From: Chryseobacterium fluminis
GTDB taxonomy: Bacteria; Bacteroidota; Bacteroidia; Flavobacteriales; Weeksellaceae
NCBI RefSeq assembly: GCF_026314945.1
Contig: NZ_CP111121.1
Span: 372,001 to 436,000 of the forward strand
Length of the DNA stretch: 64,000 bases
Direction of reading: 5' to 3'
The position numbers and the translations under genes are program-made. Shown in pieces: positions 17,771-29,600 of the stretch (position 1 is the first letter of the stretch; each line of letters starts with the position of its first letter). The notes below the pieces were generated by a model. The model worked only from the letters and a program-made list of their open reading frames with translations, had not been told where the DNA came from and made no database searches.

Positions 17771-17841
17771 TTTCTTAATTTATCCCGGGAAATTTTTTCA
17801 ATTCAACCAGTTTTTATTTGCTCAGACTCAACAGAAGTACA

Positions 17842-18699
17842 ATGAGTAAATTAAAAATTGCAATACAAAAAAGCGGCAGGCTGTACGAAGAATCTCTGCA
17901 ACTCCTTAAAGACTGCGGGATTTTCATCAACAACGGAAAAGACCAGTTAAAAGTCTCTGTCGATAATTTTCCTATGGAAATCATGTATTTACGGAACTCT
18001 GACATTCCTCAGTACCTGGAAGACGGTGTCGTAGATATTGCGATCGTTGGCGAAAATCTTTTGGTAGAGAAACAGAAAAACATCAACATTATCCAGAATC
18101 TGGGGTTTTCAAAATGCCGCGTCTCACTCGCGATTCCTAAAGAAATAGATACCGATGATATCCGGTATTTCCAGGGGAAGAAAATTGCAACTTCCTATCC
18201 GAATACGCTTCAGAATTTTCTTGAAAAAAATAACGTTTCAGCAGAGATTCACATCATTTCCGGTTCAGTGGAAATAGCGCCCAACATAGGTCTGGCAGAT
18301 GGAATATGTGATATTGTAAGCTCCGGAAGCACTTTATTCAAAAATGGCTTAAGGGAGACCGTCACTTTACTGAAATCTGAAGCCGTCCTCGCAAAAACCG
18401 CTGATCTGAATCAGGAGAAATCTGAAATTTTGTCAAAATTCCTTTTCAGGATCCAGGCCGTCCTAAGGGCGAAGAATTCAAAATATATCCTGATGAATGT
18501 TCCCAACGATAAAATAGAAACGATCTCAAAAACACTTCCGGTTCTTAAAAGTCCGACGGTTATTCCTTTGGCTCAGGAAGGATGGAGCAGTATTCATTCT
18601 GTTATCGACGAAGAGAGATTCTGGGAGGTTATTGATGAGCTTAAAGATAAAGGAGCCCAGGATATTCTCATCATTCCAATCGATAAAATGGTTATATAA
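17842..18699 (+). CDS. hisG: ATP phosphoribosyltransferase, long form
   Basis: 285 residues from ATG 17842 (an upstream TTG at 17818 is less likely). It catalyses the first, committed step of histidine synthesis, ATP + PRPP. The periplasmic-binding-like catalytic part has KIAIQKSGRL, VDIAIVGENLL and the PRPP-binding loop near ICDIVSSGSTLFKNGLRE. The length and the C-terminal segment (about residues 210-285, LPVLKSPTVIPLAQEGW) indicate the long form with the ACT-like regulatory domain for histidine feedback, which does not need HisZ. First gene of the his operon, directly after the attenuator. Confidence 0.95.
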   Translation: MSKLKIAIQKSGRLYEESLQLLKDCGIFINNGKDQLKVSVDNFPMEIMYLRNSDIPQYLEDGVVDIAIVGENLLVEKQKNINIIQNLGFSKCRVSLAIPKEIDTDDIRYFQGKKIATSYPNTLQNFLEKNNVSAEIHIISGSVEIAPNIGLADGICDIVSSGSTLFKNGLRETVTLLKSEAVLAKTADLNQEKSEILSKFLFRIQAVLRAKNSKYILMNVPNDKIETISKTLPVLKSPTVIPLAQEGWSSIHSVIDEERFWEVIDELKDKGAQDILIIPIDKMVI

Positions 18700-18700
18700 T

Positions 18701-19984
18701 ATGAAAATTAACAGATATCCTGAAAAAAGCAGCTGGACTGAGCTTATCAGAAGACCGGTCATCAAAAGAGAAGAATTGACCGGAATCATCCTTGATATTT
18801 TTAATGAAGTTGAAAAAAATGGTGACCAGGCTTTGATCCGCTTTAATAAAAAATTTGATGGGGCTGATACTGAAGTCTTAAGTGTTTCAGAAAGAGAAAT
18901 GTCTGCTGCTGCAGATTTAATAAGTAATGAACTTAAAGCAGCAATTAGAGCGGCGAAAGAAAATATCACAACATTTCACGCATCACAACAGGTCGCGGAA
19001 GCAAAAACCGAGACTACAGCCGGTGTCATTTGCTGGCGGGAAAACCGCGCTATTGAGAAAGTGGGAATCTATATCCCCGGAGGGACAGCCCCTTTATTTT
19101 CAACAGTTCTGATGCTGGCAATTCCTGCCAATTTAGCGGGTTGCAAGGAAATAATATTATGTACACCACCGGATAAAAACGGAAATATCAATCCCGCGAT
19201 TCTTTATACGGCTCAGCTTTGCGGAGTTACACAGATATTCAAAACCGGGGGAGCACAGGCCATCGCTGCGATGACAATAGGGACAGAAAGTATTCCGAAT
19301 GTATATAAGATTTTCGGACCTGGAAATCAGTTTGTCGTGGCCGGAAAAGAATACGCCCAACGCTACGGAGTGGCCATCGACATGCCTGCAGGACCTAGTG
19401 AAGTCTTGGTTATTGCCGATGAACAAGCGGTTCCTTCATTTTGTGCGGCCGATTTATTATCACAGGCGGAACATGGCAGTGACAGCCAGGTGATTTTTAT
19501 TTCAACCGATGAGCATGTTTTCGGTGAAACCATTTCGGAAATAGAAAAACAGGTGACAGTGCTGCCACGAAATGAACTGGCCGGAGAAGCTTTGAAAAAC
19601 AGTCATTTCATTCTTCTGGATTCGATAGAAAAAGCATTGGAATTCAGTAATTTATATGCTCCTGAACATTTGATCCTGGCATTAGGGAAATGGGAATCCC
19701 ATATTTCTGATATTCAGAATGCAGGATCTGTTTTTCTTGGAAATTATTCATGTGAGAGCGCAGGAGATTATGCCAGCGGGACCAATCATACGCTTCCGAC
19801 CAATGGTTTTGCGAAAAATTACAGTGGGGTATCGCTGGACAGCTTTGTGAAGAAGATTACCTTTCAGAACTTATCTGACAAAGGGCTCAGGAATTTAGGA
19901 AAAACAATAGAAGTAATGGCAGAAGCAGAAGGACTTTTTGCTCATAAAAACGCGGTCACCCTCCGACTAAATCAATTAAAATGA
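18701..19984 (+). CDS. hisD: Histidinol dehydrogenase
   Basis: 427 residues from ATG 18701, one base after the hisG stop. A longer reading from 18632 would run through the hisG 3' end and is rejected. It carries out the last two oxidations, histidinol to histidine, with NAD and zinc. Signatures: VGIYIPGGTAPLFSTVLM, FGPGNQFVVAGKEYAQ, MPAGPSEVLVIAD, ADLLSQAEHGSDSQ (zinc-binding Gln/His) and APEHLIL with ESAGDYASGTNHTLPT, which hold the catalytic Glu/His and further ligands. Overlaps hisC by ATGA. Confidence 0.95.
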   Translation: MKINRYPEKSSWTELIRRPVIKREELTGIILDIFNEVEKNGDQALIRFNKKFDGADTEVLSVSEREMSAAADLISNELKAAIRAAKENITTFHASQQVAEAKTETTAGVICWRENRAIEKVGIYIPGGTAPLFSTVLMLAIPANLAGCKEIILCTPPDKNGNINPAILYTAQLCGVTQIFKTGGAQAIAAMTIGTESIPNVYKIFGPGNQFVVAGKEYAQRYGVAIDMPAGPSEVLVIADEQAVPSFCAADLLSQAEHGSDSQVIFISTDEHVFGETISEIEKQVTVLPRNELAGEALKNSHFILLDSIEKALEFSNLYAPEHLILALGKWESHISDIQNAGSVFLGNYSCESAGDYASGTNHTLPTNGFAKNYSGVSLDSFVKKITFQNLSDKGLRNLGKTIEVMAEAEGLFAHKNAVTLRLNQLK

Positions 19985-21006
19985 CAACAATAAAAATAAC
20001 AAATCTCGTTCGGAAAAATATTCTGGAGCTACAGCCTTATATCAGCTTCAGAGATCATAATGAATTTAATGCTCCTGTTTTACTGGATGCCAATGAAAGT
20101 CCGTTCGGAGCATATAACCGCTATCCTGATTCTACCCAGAAAGAATTAAAAACAAAATTGAGGAATCTCAAAAATGTATCTCCGGATCAGATTGCTGTAG
20201 GAAACGGAAGCGACGAGCTCATTGACCTCATCATTAAAGTATTCTGCGAACCTAAAAAAGATTCGGTCTTGATGATGAATCCGTCTTTTGCCATGTATGG
20301 TTTTTATGCTTCAATCAATGAAAACCCGGTAGTAAAACTAAATTTAAATGAAAATTTTGAGATCGTAAAAGACGATTTTTTAAAAGTGATCAGTGAAAAT
20401 GATTTGAAAATATTCTTTTTATGCTCGCCCAATAATCCTACTGGAAACAGTATTGAAGATCTTGAGTTTTTTATTCAGAATTTCAATGGAATCGTTGTTA
20501 TTGACGAAGCTTATATCGAATTTTCAGAAAAAAAATCAAGCCTCGGGTTATTAAGCAAATATCCGAATATCATTGTTCTTCAAACCTTTTCAAAAGCCTG
20601 GGGAAAGGCCGGGGCAAGGGTAGGAGTTGCTTATTCTTCGAAGGAAATCATACGTTTCATCAATACGGTCAAAGCACCTTATAATGTCAATACTTTGAGT
20701 CAGGATCTCATTTTAAAATGTCTTGATAACATTTCTGATTTTGAAGAGAATGTTCAGGATATTATAAAGGAAAAAGACTGGCTGAAAAAAGAACTGGAAA
20801 GCATTCCGTGTGTCCGGAAAATATTTCCCAGTGACGCCAATTTCTTTTTAATCGAATGTACAGACGCTGAAAACGTATACCGGGCATTGTTGGAAAAAGA
20901 AGTGCTGACGAGCAAAAGAAGCCCACAGATTCCTAATTGCATCCGTATAAATGTCGGAAGCAGGGATGAAAATATAAAATTGGTCCAACTAATGAACATT
21001 TTGTAA
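19981..21006 (+). CDS. hisC: Histidinol-phosphate aminotransferase
   Basis: 341 residues, fold type I PLP enzyme that aminates imidazole-acetol phosphate. Visible are [10 protein letters not shown] near the start (typical of HisC), [16 protein letters not shown], the SPNNPTGN loop, VIDEAYIEF with the PLP-contacting Asp, and [17 protein letters not shown] with the Schiff-base Lys in SKAWG. The C-terminal Arg motif [12 protein letters not shown] binds the phosphate. The start overlaps the hisD stop (ATGA), so the two are translationally coupled. Confidence 0.94.
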   Translation: MTTIKITNLVRKNILELQPYISFRDHNEFNAPVLLDANESPFGAYNRYPDSTQKELKTKLRNLKNVSPDQIAVGNGSDELIDLIIKVFCEPKKDSVLMMNPSFAMYGFYASINENPVVKLNLNENFEIVKDDFLKVISENDLKIFFLCSPNNPTGNSIEDLEFFIQNFNGIVVIDEAYIEFSEKKSSLGLLSKYPNIIVLQTFSKAWGKAGARVGVAYSSKEIIRFINTVKAPYNVNTLSQDLILKCLDNISDFEENVQDIIKEKDWLKKELESIPCVRKIFPSDANFFLIECTDAENVYRALLEKEVLTSKRSPQIPNCIRINVGSRDENIKLVQLMNIL

Positions 21007-21044
21007 ACCTGTTAGGTTTCAATAATAAAATAGGTACAGAAAAC

Positions 21045-22139
21045 ATGAAAAAAGTATTATTTATAGATCGGGACGGAACTCTGATTATGGAGCCGCCCAC
21101 AGACTTTCAGGTAGATTCGCTGGAAAAACTGGAGTTTTATCCCGGGGTTTTTCAAAATCTTTCAAGAATAGTTAAGGAACTGGATTATGAACTGGTTATG
21201 GTAACCAACCAGGATGGTTTGGGAACAGAAAGTTTTCCGTTTGAAGATTTTAGGCTGCCCCACGAAAAAATGCTGCAGGCTTTCGAAAATGAAGGTATTG
21301 TTTTTAATGATATACTGATCGACAGAAGCTTTGAACATGAAAATCTGCCCACCAGAAAACCGGGAACGGGAATGATGGCCAAATATATCTATGGTGATTA
21401 TGACCTGAAAAATTCTTTTGTCATCGGCGACCGGGAAACTGATATTCAGCTGGCCGCAAATTTAGGTTCGAAAGCTATTTTCATAAATAAAAGTTCAAAC
21501 AGTAATGTTGAGCTGACCACGGAGAAATGGAGTGAAATTTATCAGTATCTGAAACAAATTCCAAGAAAAGCATCTGTTTCCAGGAAAACGAACGAAACCG
21601 ATATTGAAATTGAAGTGAATCTTGACGGAAGCGGAAAAGCAGACATTTCAACAGGCTTATTCTTTTTCGATCACATGCTGGAACAGATTTCTAAACACGG
21701 AAATTTAGATCTGAAAATTAAAGTGAAAGGAGATTTACAGGTGGATGAACACCATACCGTGGAAGATACCGGAATTGTCCTGGGAGAGGCCATCGCAAAA
21801 GCATTAGGCCGTAAAAAAGGAATTGAAAGATATGGTTTTCTGCTTCCGATGGATGATTGTCTGTCACAGGTAGCCATAGATTTTGGCGGCCGGCCGTGGC
21901 TGGTGTGGAAAGTAGACTTTACAAGAGAAAAAATAGGGGACGTCCCTACTGAAATGTTCGGGCATTTCTTTAAATCCTTTGCCGATTCTGCGAAATGTAA
22001 CCTAAACATTACCTCAGAAGGTGAAAATGAGCACCACAAAATCGAATCTGTGTTTAAGGCGTTTGCCAAAGCTATAAAAATGGCAGCCCGCCAGACCGAC
22101 CAGAATTTTAATGTACCGTCAACAAAAGGAAGTTTATAA
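21045..22139 (+). CDS. hisB: Bifunctional histidinol-phosphatase / imidazoleglycerol-phosphate dehydratase
   Basis: 364 residues. The N-terminal HAD domain (about 1-165) has the nucleophile motif [11 protein letters not shown], then VMVTNQDGL and [12 protein letters not shown]. The C-terminal dehydratase (about 175-364) has [32 protein letters not shown] and a second manganese-binding HH motif in [15 protein letters not shown]. Both steps of the pathway are thus fused, as in enteric bacteria and many Bacteroidota. It is 38 bp after hisC and immediately before hisH. Confidence 0.95.
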   Translation: MKKVLFIDRDGTLIMEPPTDFQVDSLEKLEFYPGVFQNLSRIVKELDYELVMVTNQDGLGTESFPFEDFRLPHEKMLQAFENEGIVFNDILIDRSFEHENLPTRKPGTGMMAKYIYGDYDLKNSFVIGDRETDIQLAANLGSKAIFINKSSNSNVELTTEKWSEIYQYLKQIPRKASVSRKTNETDIEIEVNLDGSGKADISTGLFFFDHMLEQISKHGNLDLKIKVKGDLQVDEHHTVEDTGIVLGEAIAKALGRKKGIERYGFLLPMDDCLSQVAIDFGGRPWLVWKVDFTREKIGDVPTEMFGHFFKSFADSAKCNLNITSEGENEHHKIESVFKAFAKAIKMAARQTDQNFNVPSTKGSL

Positions 22140-22718
22140 ATGATTGCGATTATAAAATACAACGGCGGAAACGTCAATTCTGTGCAGAATGCTTTAAACA
22201 GGCTCAATGCTGAGTCTGTGATTACGGATGATTTTGAAATCATTAAAAAAGCGGATAAAGTGATCTTTCCGGGGGTGGGAGAAGCTTCTTCTACCATGAG
22301 AAACCTGCAGGTAAAAGGGCTGGATCAATTGATTCCGGACTTAAAGCAGCCCGTTTTAGGAATCTGCCTGGGCATGCAGCTGATGTGTGGAAATAATGAG
22401 GAAGGAAATACAAAAGGCATGGGAATTTTTGATATTAATGTTAAAAAATTTCCTGCCCGGGATCTGGTTCCCCATATGGGCTGGAATACCATCACAAGCC
22501 TTGATTCGCCCGTTTTTTTGGGCGTTGAGCAGGGTAGTGATGTCTATTTTGTGCACAGTTTTTATTGTGAGCTATCCCGGAATACCACTTCTGTGTGCGA
22601 TTATATTCTGCCTTTCAGCGCGTCTCTGCAGAAAGATAATTTTTTTGCCATGCAGTTTCACCCTGAAAAATCAGGAGCGACAGGAAGCCTGCTGTTAAAC
22701 AATTTTTTAAAATTATAA
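22140..22718 (+). CDS. hisH: Imidazole glycerol phosphate synthase, glutamine amidotransferase subunit
   Basis: 192 residues, class I glutamine amidotransferase. It hydrolyses glutamine and channels ammonia to HisF. The nucleophile Cys is in [10 protein letters not shown], and the His/Glu pair is in [23 protein letters not shown] is the glycine-rich oxyanion region. Its ATG directly abuts the hisB stop codon. hisF, its partner subunit, follows after hisA. Confidence 0.95.
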   Translation: MIAIIKYNGGNVNSVQNALNRLNAESVITDDFEIIKKADKVIFPGVGEASSTMRNLQVKGLDQLIPDLKQPVLGICLGMQLMCGNNEEGNTKGMGIFDINVKKFPARDLVPHMGWNTITSLDSPVFLGVEQGSDVYFVHSFYCELSRNTTSVCDYILPFSASLQKDNFFAMQFHPEKSGATGSLLLNNFLKL

Positions 22719-22720
22719 GG

Positions 22721-23443
22721 ATGAAGATTATTCCTGCGATTGATATTATAGACGGAAAATGTGTCCGTCTCTCCAAGGGAGATTATGCAACAAAAAAAAT
22801 TTACAGTGAGAATCCGCTGGAGATAGCAAAGGAATTTGAAAATTCCGGAATACAATTTCTTCATCTGGTCGATCTGGACGGGGCAAAATCCAGACATATC
22901 GTTAACCGGAAAGTGCTGGAAACCATTGCCAGAGAAACCTCGCTGCATATTGATTTCGGAGGCGGTTTAAAAACCCTGGAAGATATTGAAACCGCTTTTG
23001 ATTCAGGCGCGAAGCAAATCACCATCGGAAGTATTGCTGTTCAGGATCCTGAGTTTTGCTTCGGGCTGATCGAAAAATTCGGTTCCGGAAAAATTATTCT
23101 TGGAGCCGACTGTGATGACCGGAAAATAAAAACTTCGGGATGGCTGGAAGAGAGCGATAAGGAAATAATTGATTTTATCCTGGACTATCAGCAGAAAGGC
23201 ATCAGTAATGTGATCTGTACAGATATTTCAAAGGATGGAATGCTCAAAGGGCCGTCCACGGATCTGTATGCAGAAATTATTGATAAAACGGCTGTCGGGC
23301 TCATCGCCAGCGGTGGGATCTCAGGGATTGAAGATGTATACAAAATGAAAGAAATCGGATGTTCGGGAACGATCATCGGAAAAGCGATCTATGAAGAGAA
23401 AATAAGTCTGAAAGAACTTCAAAATTTTATTACCCATGCTTAA
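22721..23443 (+). CDS. hisA: ProFAR isomerase (1-(5-phosphoribosyl)-5-[(5-phosphoribosylamino)methylideneamino]imidazole-4-carboxamide isomerase)
   Basis: 240 residues, (beta/alpha)8 barrel. [20 protein letters not shown] holds the catalytic Asp near residue 8; [16 protein letters not shown] holds the second Asp; [12 protein letters not shown] and [12 protein letters not shown] are phosphate-binding strands. It does the Amadori-type isomerisation before the HisH-HisF step. Its end overlaps hisF by 8 bp. Confidence 0.95.
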   Translation: MKIIPAIDIIDGKCVRLSKGDYATKKIYSENPLEIAKEFENSGIQFLHLVDLDGAKSRHIVNRKVLETIARETSLHIDFGGGLKTLEDIETAFDSGAKQITIGSIAVQDPEFCFGLIEKFGSGKIILGADCDDRKIKTSGWLEESDKEIIDFILDYQQKGISNVICTDISKDGMLKGPSTDLYAEIIDKTAVGLIASGGISGIEDVYKMKEIGCSGTIIGKAIYEEKISLKELQNFITHA

Positions 23444-24188
23444 GAAAAGAATCATCCCGTGTCTGGATATTAAGGACGGCACCACGGTAAAAGGCGTCAA
23501 TTTTGAAGGACTTATCAACGCTGGAAATCCTGTTGAACTTGCCAAGAGATATGAAATAGAAGGGGCTGACGAACTTGTTTTCCTGGATATCACCGCCACG
23601 GTGGAAGAGCGGAAAACTTTCGCTGGTCTCGTTAAAGAGATCGCCAGAGAACTGAGCATTCCCTTCACGGTAGGAGGCGGAATATCGTCGGCCGAAGATG
23701 TGAGAAGACTTCTGGAAGCCGGGGCAGACAAAATAAGTATCAATTCTTCGGCAGTCAGAAACCCGGGGCTTATTGCTGAACTGGCTGAAGAGTTCGGGAA
23801 TCAGTGTATTGTTGTTGCGGTCGATACCCGGTTTGTCAACGGTTCCCATCGGGTATTTGTCAAAGGAGGAAGGGAAATAACCGATCTCAATACATTAGAT
23901 TGGGCAAAGAAAGCGGAAGAACTGGGAGCCGGCGAAATTCTTCTGACCTCGATGGATGGTGACGGAACCAAAAATGGCTTCGATCTGAGCATTACACAAT
24001 TGATTTCTGAAAGCATATCTATTCCGGTAATCGCTTCCGGAGGAGCCGGAAAAGTAGCGCATTTTGAAGAAGTATTTACCATAACAGCTGCTACAGGAGC
24101 TCTGGCGGCCAGTGTCTTTCATTTCAGTGAAATAAAGATTCCGGATCTGAAAAATGAATTAAAATCTAAAAAAATTGAAGTACGATGA
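23436..24188 (+). CDS. hisF: Imidazole glycerol phosphate synthase, cyclase subunit
   Basis: 250 residues, the second barrel of the family. [23 protein letters not shown] holds the catalytic Asp11 equivalent, and [15 protein letters not shown] holds the Asp130 equivalent; [21 protein letters not shown] and [12 protein letters not shown] bind the phosphates. It closes the imidazole ring and releases AICAR, using ammonia from HisH. It overlaps hisA by 8 bp and hisIE by ATGA. Confidence 0.95.
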   Translation: MLKKRIIPCLDIKDGTTVKGVNFEGLINAGNPVELAKRYEIEGADELVFLDITATVEERKTFAGLVKEIARELSIPFTVGGGISSAEDVRRLLEAGADKISINSSAVRNPGLIAELAEEFGNQCIVVAVDTRFVNGSHRVFVKGGREITDLNTLDWAKKAEELGAGEILLTSMDGDGTKNGFDLSITQLISESISIPVIASGGAGKVAHFEEVFTITAATGALAASVFHFSEIKIPDLKNELKSKKIEVR

Positions 24189-24772
24189 ACATTAATTTTG
24201 ATAAGCAAAACGGATTAGTCCCTGTTGTAATCCAGGATGACAGAACCTTACAGATCCTGATGCTTGGGTATATGAATGCAGAAGCCTTTGAAAAAACAAA
24301 AAAAGAAGAAATAGTGACTTTCTTCAGCCGTTCAAAAAACAGGCTTTGGACCAAAGGTGAAGAATCCGGAAATTTTCTGACAGTAAAAAGTATGGACCTG
24401 GATTGTGATCAGGATACCCTTTTAATTAGGGTTGTTCCTAAGAATATAGTCTGCCACACCGGCAGCTTCAGTTGTTTTGGCGATAAAAGCAATAAAGGAT
24501 TTTTATATGAACTGGAAACTAAGATTTCCCAGAGAATTGATGAAAAAACCGAAGATTCATACACCTATTCTCTTTATAAAAAAGGAATGAATAAAATGGC
24601 TCAGAAAGTGGGCGAGGAAGCAGTAGAACTCGTTATTGAAGCCAAAGATAACGATGAAAGTCTCTTTAAAAATGAAGCGGCTGACCTTCTGTATCACTTT
24701 TTAATTTTACTGAAGGCTAAAGGTTTCACTTTAGAGGAAATTGAAGCGGTTTTAAAAGAAAGGAGCCACTGA
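24185..24772 (+). CDS. hisI: Bifunctional phosphoribosyl-AMP cyclohydrolase / phosphoribosyl-ATP pyrophosphatase
   Basis: 195 residues. The N-terminal cyclohydrolase (about 1-105) shows [33 protein letters not shown], the metal-binding [11 protein letters not shown] and Cys/His in [10 protein letters not shown]. The C-terminal pyrophosphohydrolase (about 110-195) has the MazG-like [14 protein letters not shown] and [13 protein letters not shown]. It covers steps 2 and 3 of the pathway (hisIE fusion). It is last in the operon, so the window holds every gene of the pathway in one unit. Confidence 0.95.
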   Translation: MNINFDKQNGLVPVVIQDDRTLQILMLGYMNAEAFEKTKKEEIVTFFSRSKNRLWTKGEESGNFLTVKSMDLDCDQDTLLIRVVPKNIVCHTGSFSCFGDKSNKGFLYELETKISQRIDEKTEDSYTYSLYKKGMNKMAQKVGEEAVELVIEAKDNDESLFKNEAADLLYHFLILLKAKGFTLEEIEAVLKERSH

Positions 24773-24797
24773 CTTTAACGCATTCATCATCATTTAT

Positions 24798-24858
24798 AAA
24801 TATCCCTATTTAAAAGAGTTACCTACAGTCAGCTAGCTTATTTTAAATAGGGATATTT
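24798..24858 (+). terminator. Large perfect inverted repeat after the his operon
   Basis: An 18-bp arm (24798-24815, AAATATCCCTATTTAAAA) is matched perfectly at 24841-24858 around a 25-nt loop. The tail is short on T, so it may act as a terminator helped by its stem strength, or be a small palindromic element. Confidence 0.6.
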
Positions 24859-25008
24859 GAATTTCCAACCTGCTGGTAAATTATTGCATCTTATATATTA
24901 TGACGCGTTTTGTCGTAGTGCTGTCATAGCTTTGCATAGCGAATACGAAATACAGCATTTGTTTTATTAAATATTTTTAATAATCAGTATTCAGATGAAA
25001 AAAAAGAC

Positions 25009-25016
25009 TATTTTTG
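25009..25016 (+). promoter_or_regulatory. -7 promoter element upstream of the RHS gene cluster (TATTTTTG)
   Basis: A perfect TAnnTTTG element 38 nt before the ATG at 25054. No TTG lies at the right distance upstream. Since 25054, 26629 and 30072 are spaced by only 5-12 bp, this could drive all three. Confidence 0.45.
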
Positions 25017-25053
25017 CGGAAAATTTTAACTAATTAACTGGTAAACTCTACAT

Positions 25054-26616
25054 ATGATAAAATTCTATACAGGTGCATTATTCTTATGCACTATTTTAAA
25101 TTTTTCTGCGCAGGAAGTAATCTGGCAGAAAGATATCAGGTCCAACACCCAGGATTTCCTGAGCCAGGTCACTACGACCATCGACGGGCAATACCTAATT
25201 TCGGGAAGCAGCATTCAGAGCAGTAAACTTCAGGCCGGGGCGGGTAAGCAGAACAAAGGTTACGACTTTCATTTAGTCAAACTAAACGAAAAGGGTGAAG
25301 AAGTCTGGGAAAAATATTTCTCGGGACAGAATCACGATTTTTTGACCGCGACGGTCAATACACAGGAAGGCGGATTTTTAGTTGCAGGAACTTCGTACAG
25401 CAATAAAGGACTGGATAAGAAGGAGGATTCTAAAGGAGGATCGGATTTATGGTTGATCCGTCTAAATGAGTTTGGAGATGAACTCTGGCAGAAAACCATC
25501 GGCACCGCTTCTGATGAAGAAGCGAGAGCGGTGATCCAGACCACCGATTTAGGATTCTTCGTATCTGGAAACATCCAGAACTCAGCCAGAGGATACGGAT
25601 CGAAAGACGTTCTGGTGATAAGACTCGATAAAAACGGCAAAGAACTCTCCCAACTCATTTTAGGCGGGAAAGGACTGGATGAAGTGGAGAAAATGATTCC
25701 GACAAAAGACGGCGGGACTCTGTTAGGCGTTTACTCCAGAAGCACAGCCGGTGGCTCCAAGAAAACCGAAAATTTCGGTGAAGGCGATTACTGGATCATA
25801 AAACTTTCCAAAGACGGAAAAGTAGAATGGGAAAAGAACTTCGGCGGAAAAGGAGATGATCATTTAAGAACATTGGCGCTTACCTCATCGGGATATTTAA
25901 TCGGAGGAGAATCGAGATCGGAAAGATCGGGAAATAAATCAGTTGGGATCACGGAAGGAACGGATTTGTGGCTGATTTCCTTGGATGACAGGGGAGAAGA
26001 AATCTGGCAGAAGTCCTATAATTTCAAAAACAGGGATGTGCTGATGGGAATGAGCGTGCTCACAAAGAGCCAGGAACACAGAGAAAAGAATAAAGACCTG
26101 ACGACAGGGATTTTATTGGGTGGTTATACCCAGGCGGAAGGCAGGATAGAGGCCGATGATGAAAAATTTTGGATGCTGTATCTGGATGAGAATGGAAGTG
26201 AGCAGTGGAGAAAGCATGTGAAAGGTCAGTCTTCTAAAAAAGAGGAACGGTTATCTGATATTAAGCTCAATAGGGATGGTTCCATTATCCTGGCAGGAAC
26301 CAGCGCCGAGGAATTGGGAAAAGAGAACTGGAAGATTGTAAAGCTGGGTGACAAGCAGATTGATCAGCTCATTGAGAAACAGGATATAAAAATCTATCCG
26401 AATCCGGTGTCGGATTATGCGTATGTGGAAATCGGAATGAACTTTACAGAAGCTGAGATTGTGTTGTATGATATGGGAGGAAGACAGCTGCAGAGTTTAA
26501 AAACTAAAAATATGGTGACCAAGATCAATACACAGAATTTGATTCAGGGGGCTTACCTGGTGGTCATAAAAACGGATACGGATAAAACGGCGAGTGCTAA
26601 ACTGATTAAAAAGTAA
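25054..26616 (+). CDS. T9SS-exported repeat protein with type A C-terminal sorting domain
   Basis: 520 residues. The signal peptide ends FSAQ. The body is a series of about seven similar blocks of the form GG(F/Y)(L/I)(I/V)AG.S.....G....DLWL(I/V)(K/R)L...G...W.K.(F/I)GG, which is the look of the beta-propeller-like 'delta-60 repeat' family. It ends with IKIYPNPVSDYAYVEIG ... GAYLVVI...SAKLIKK, a type A sorting signal, so it should cross the outer membrane through T9SS. It lies 12 bp before the TcB-like gene, and appears to be part of the RHS unit; its role in delivery is an inference. Confidence 0.85.
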   Translation: MIKFYTGALFLCTILNFSAQEVIWQKDIRSNTQDFLSQVTTTIDGQYLISGSSIQSSKLQAGAGKQNKGYDFHLVKLNEKGEEVWEKYFSGQNHDFLTATVNTQEGGFLVAGTSYSNKGLDKKEDSKGGSDLWLIRLNEFGDELWQKTIGTASDEEARAVIQTTDLGFFVSGNIQNSARGYGSKDVLVIRLDKNGKELSQLILGGKGLDEVEKMIPTKDGGTLLGVYSRSTAGGSKKTENFGEGDYWIIKLSKDGKVEWEKNFGGKGDDHLRTLALTSSGYLIGGESRSERSGNKSVGITEGTDLWLISLDDRGEEIWQKSYNFKNRDVLMGMSVLTKSQEHREKNKDLTTGILLGGYTQAEGRIEADDEKFWMLYLDENGSEQWRKHVKGQSSKKEERLSDIKLNRDGSIILAGTSAEELGKENWKIVKLGDKQIDQLIEKQDIKIYPNPVSDYAYVEIGMNFTEAEIVLYDMGGRQLQSLKTKNMVTKINTQNLIQGAYLVVIKTDTDKTASAKLIKK

Positions 26617-26628
26617 AAACTAATTTTC

Positions 26629-29600
26629 ATGAAGAAAAATACAATAGCTGTAATTTTATTACTGGCTTCATTACATGGTGCCGTCAATGCACAGGCGGGA
26701 GCAGGTGGGGACGATCCTAAAAGTTATGTTGGAGATATCAACCAGATGTTTGCTTCTGCTCCAACTTCCAATAATCTGATGAAATTTGAGGAGGTTCCGG
26801 TGAGTTATTACACGGGAATTCCGGATATCAGTATTCCGCTGGTGAGTATTCCGACAACTAATTCCAAAGTTTCTGTCGGTGTTCAGCTGAAATATCACCC
26901 GTTAAGTGCCAAACCTGATGACAGAGCAAGTGAAACCGGGTTAGGCTGGAGCCTTATTGCAGGGGGAACTATTTCCAGAACAGTGAGAGGAGGAAATCCT
27001 GATGAAAAGAACAGAACGATCGCATTTTCGAACCCACCGAAAGCCAAGTATGGAATTTATTTTGAAGCACTGAATCCCACCTCGAAACTGATGAAGGATC
27101 AGACTATCGATCTGAATGATTATAGTTTTAATGCAGCGATGGGAATGTATGACACAGAATATGATCTGTATCAGTATAATTTCATGGGACAATCTGGCAG
27201 ATTTTATATTGTAAAAGATGATAATGGAAAATATAAGGCTGAAAAGCTGGATAAAAATAATTTAAAGATCATTATTAATAATACTGTTCCCAACGAGATT
27301 ACCAGTTTTACGGTAGTGGATGATAAAGGAATCCGGTATACTTTTGAGGGAATGGAAAAATCCCAGAAAACAATTAATAGTGTTAAGACCGGCCTTACCA
27401 CAGGGATCGGAAATCCAAATCCAAGCACGGAAATCAGCAATTATTGGGCGGGATATAACTTAACAACGATTAAAGACCAGAATGGAATTCTTCTTGCGAC
27501 CTTCAATTACGGAACCGATTCAACGGTAAAATTTGAAGAAACGCCAACGACCACAAGGCGACTGGCAAGCGATGTATACTATACCAATAACTCACAGACC
27601 GCCAACGGAGTTCTGCAAAATCCTGACGGAAGCATGCCGGGAGCCAGTGAAACCCAATATGTGTTTAATACTTCAATTACCAAACTACTGACCAGTATTG
27701 AGGTGAGAGGAAAAGGAACGATCTATCTGAACTATGAAAAAGGGAGACAGGATTCTAACTATACGGAACCTTCAGAACTTTATAAACTGAAATCTGTACA
27801 GAGCAATTATGTCGGCCAGAATGCCCAGCAGTATACTGATAAATATATTTTGGATTACGGGTACTCAAACACCAATTTTCAGCCTGAAAGCGGAGCGATG
27901 CAGACCTTACAGAAAATGATCCTGACCAAAGTCACCAAAACGGCACCTAATACCCAAAACCAGGAATATATCCTTGACTATTCTGCGCCTTCCGGAGTTT
28001 TTCAAAAGGACAGATGGGGATATTATACAGGTTTGAATGATGCTTACAAAGCCGATGTTCTACAGTCATTAACGTATCCTACCCAAGGAAAAACAGTTTT
28101 TGATTTCGGACTCAATACGTATAGTCATTATTATAATGCAACAGGAATGTCTCAGGTTGAAGGCTATTGGAGGACCCAGGGCTATAATTTCAATGTAAAT
28201 TTCGGACAGTTCAGCAATACGGTTAAAAAAGAATTTTTTACGGTGAATACGGCTCAAACTGTCAATCTGCATTATACATTTGGTAATTTAATTAATTTTG
28301 GGTGGGATTTTTACATTTATAAAAAAAATGCCGACAATACATTTACGGAAGTGGAGCATATTGGTATGGGCAATCAAACCTGTAACAAACCTCAACCTCC
28401 GGCTTGTCCTGTTTTAGGCTTAGGTGCTGATGGAGTCATTCAGACTGAATTAACCAAACAGAAATATTTTGAACCCGGTGTTTATTACGCTGCATTAAAA
28501 GGCAGTTACTATCCTTCAAATCCTGATGATACCTTAGATTTCTTTGAAGCATCCACTTCAGAAGATATTTTTGTGAATGAAAAAATCCGTTCAGGTGGAG
28601 GATTAAGGATCAATACAATTACTTATTATGAAAATCCGGCATCAGGAATACCTTCGAAAACCTATGCTTATAATTATCAAAACATTAATGATGCTCAGCG
28701 GAGCAGCGGCGCTCTGGTATTCCCCGAGCCCGTAACCAGTTTTGTTGATTCTTACTCTTACAGAAATAAGCTTAACGGCGCTACCATAAATTACAGCGCT
28801 AATTTCAAAGTAACCACTGATTATAATATCCTACCCGTGCAGAAAACCCAGGGATCGGATGTTGGATACAAATATGTAACCGTAGAGCAGCTGGATAAGG
28901 ATAATAACAGTAAAGGAAAAACGGTTCATACGTTCAGGTCTCCTTTGGATTTTCCTAATGAAGGATATTTATCAGCCACTCTGCCTGTGGTTCCTATTCC
29001 CAATCTGGATTATCTTAGAGGACAGTCTGTCTCTGAAAAAATCTATAATAATGCAGGACAAATTCTGTCGGAAACCAGTACAGAATATACAAGTGCTGAA
29101 TTTGAAAAGAATGACGGGGTTAAATTAAGAGATAATTTTGAAAAAAATATGATCGGTGAATATTATGGATTCAGCAGTTATCAGGCTATGGTTAACCAAT
29201 TGCAACTTGGCGTTGCATTAACCACTCCTTATAAGAATTTTGAAAAATTCGGGGTGACTTTACCCACCCAGAAGCAGCAGAAATCTTATTTCTATAAAAA
29301 CGGGGTTCAGAGTTCCGTGGTGACCACTACCAATACTACTTACAATCCTGAAGACTATCCGGTGGGCGTTACACAAAGTGTCCAGGGCGGAGATACGTAT
29401 GTGTCGGGATATAAATATGCTAAGGAAAAAGCCAATCAAAGACTCATTGATGCCAATATGCTGGGAATTCCGCTGGAAACAGAATCCAGCAAGAACGGGC
29501 GGGTAGTATCGAAAGTAGAAACACAGTATAATCATCTTATTTATCTGCTTCCGAGTTCGGTAGTATCCTCAGATGTACAGACCGGTGCTTCTTACACGGA

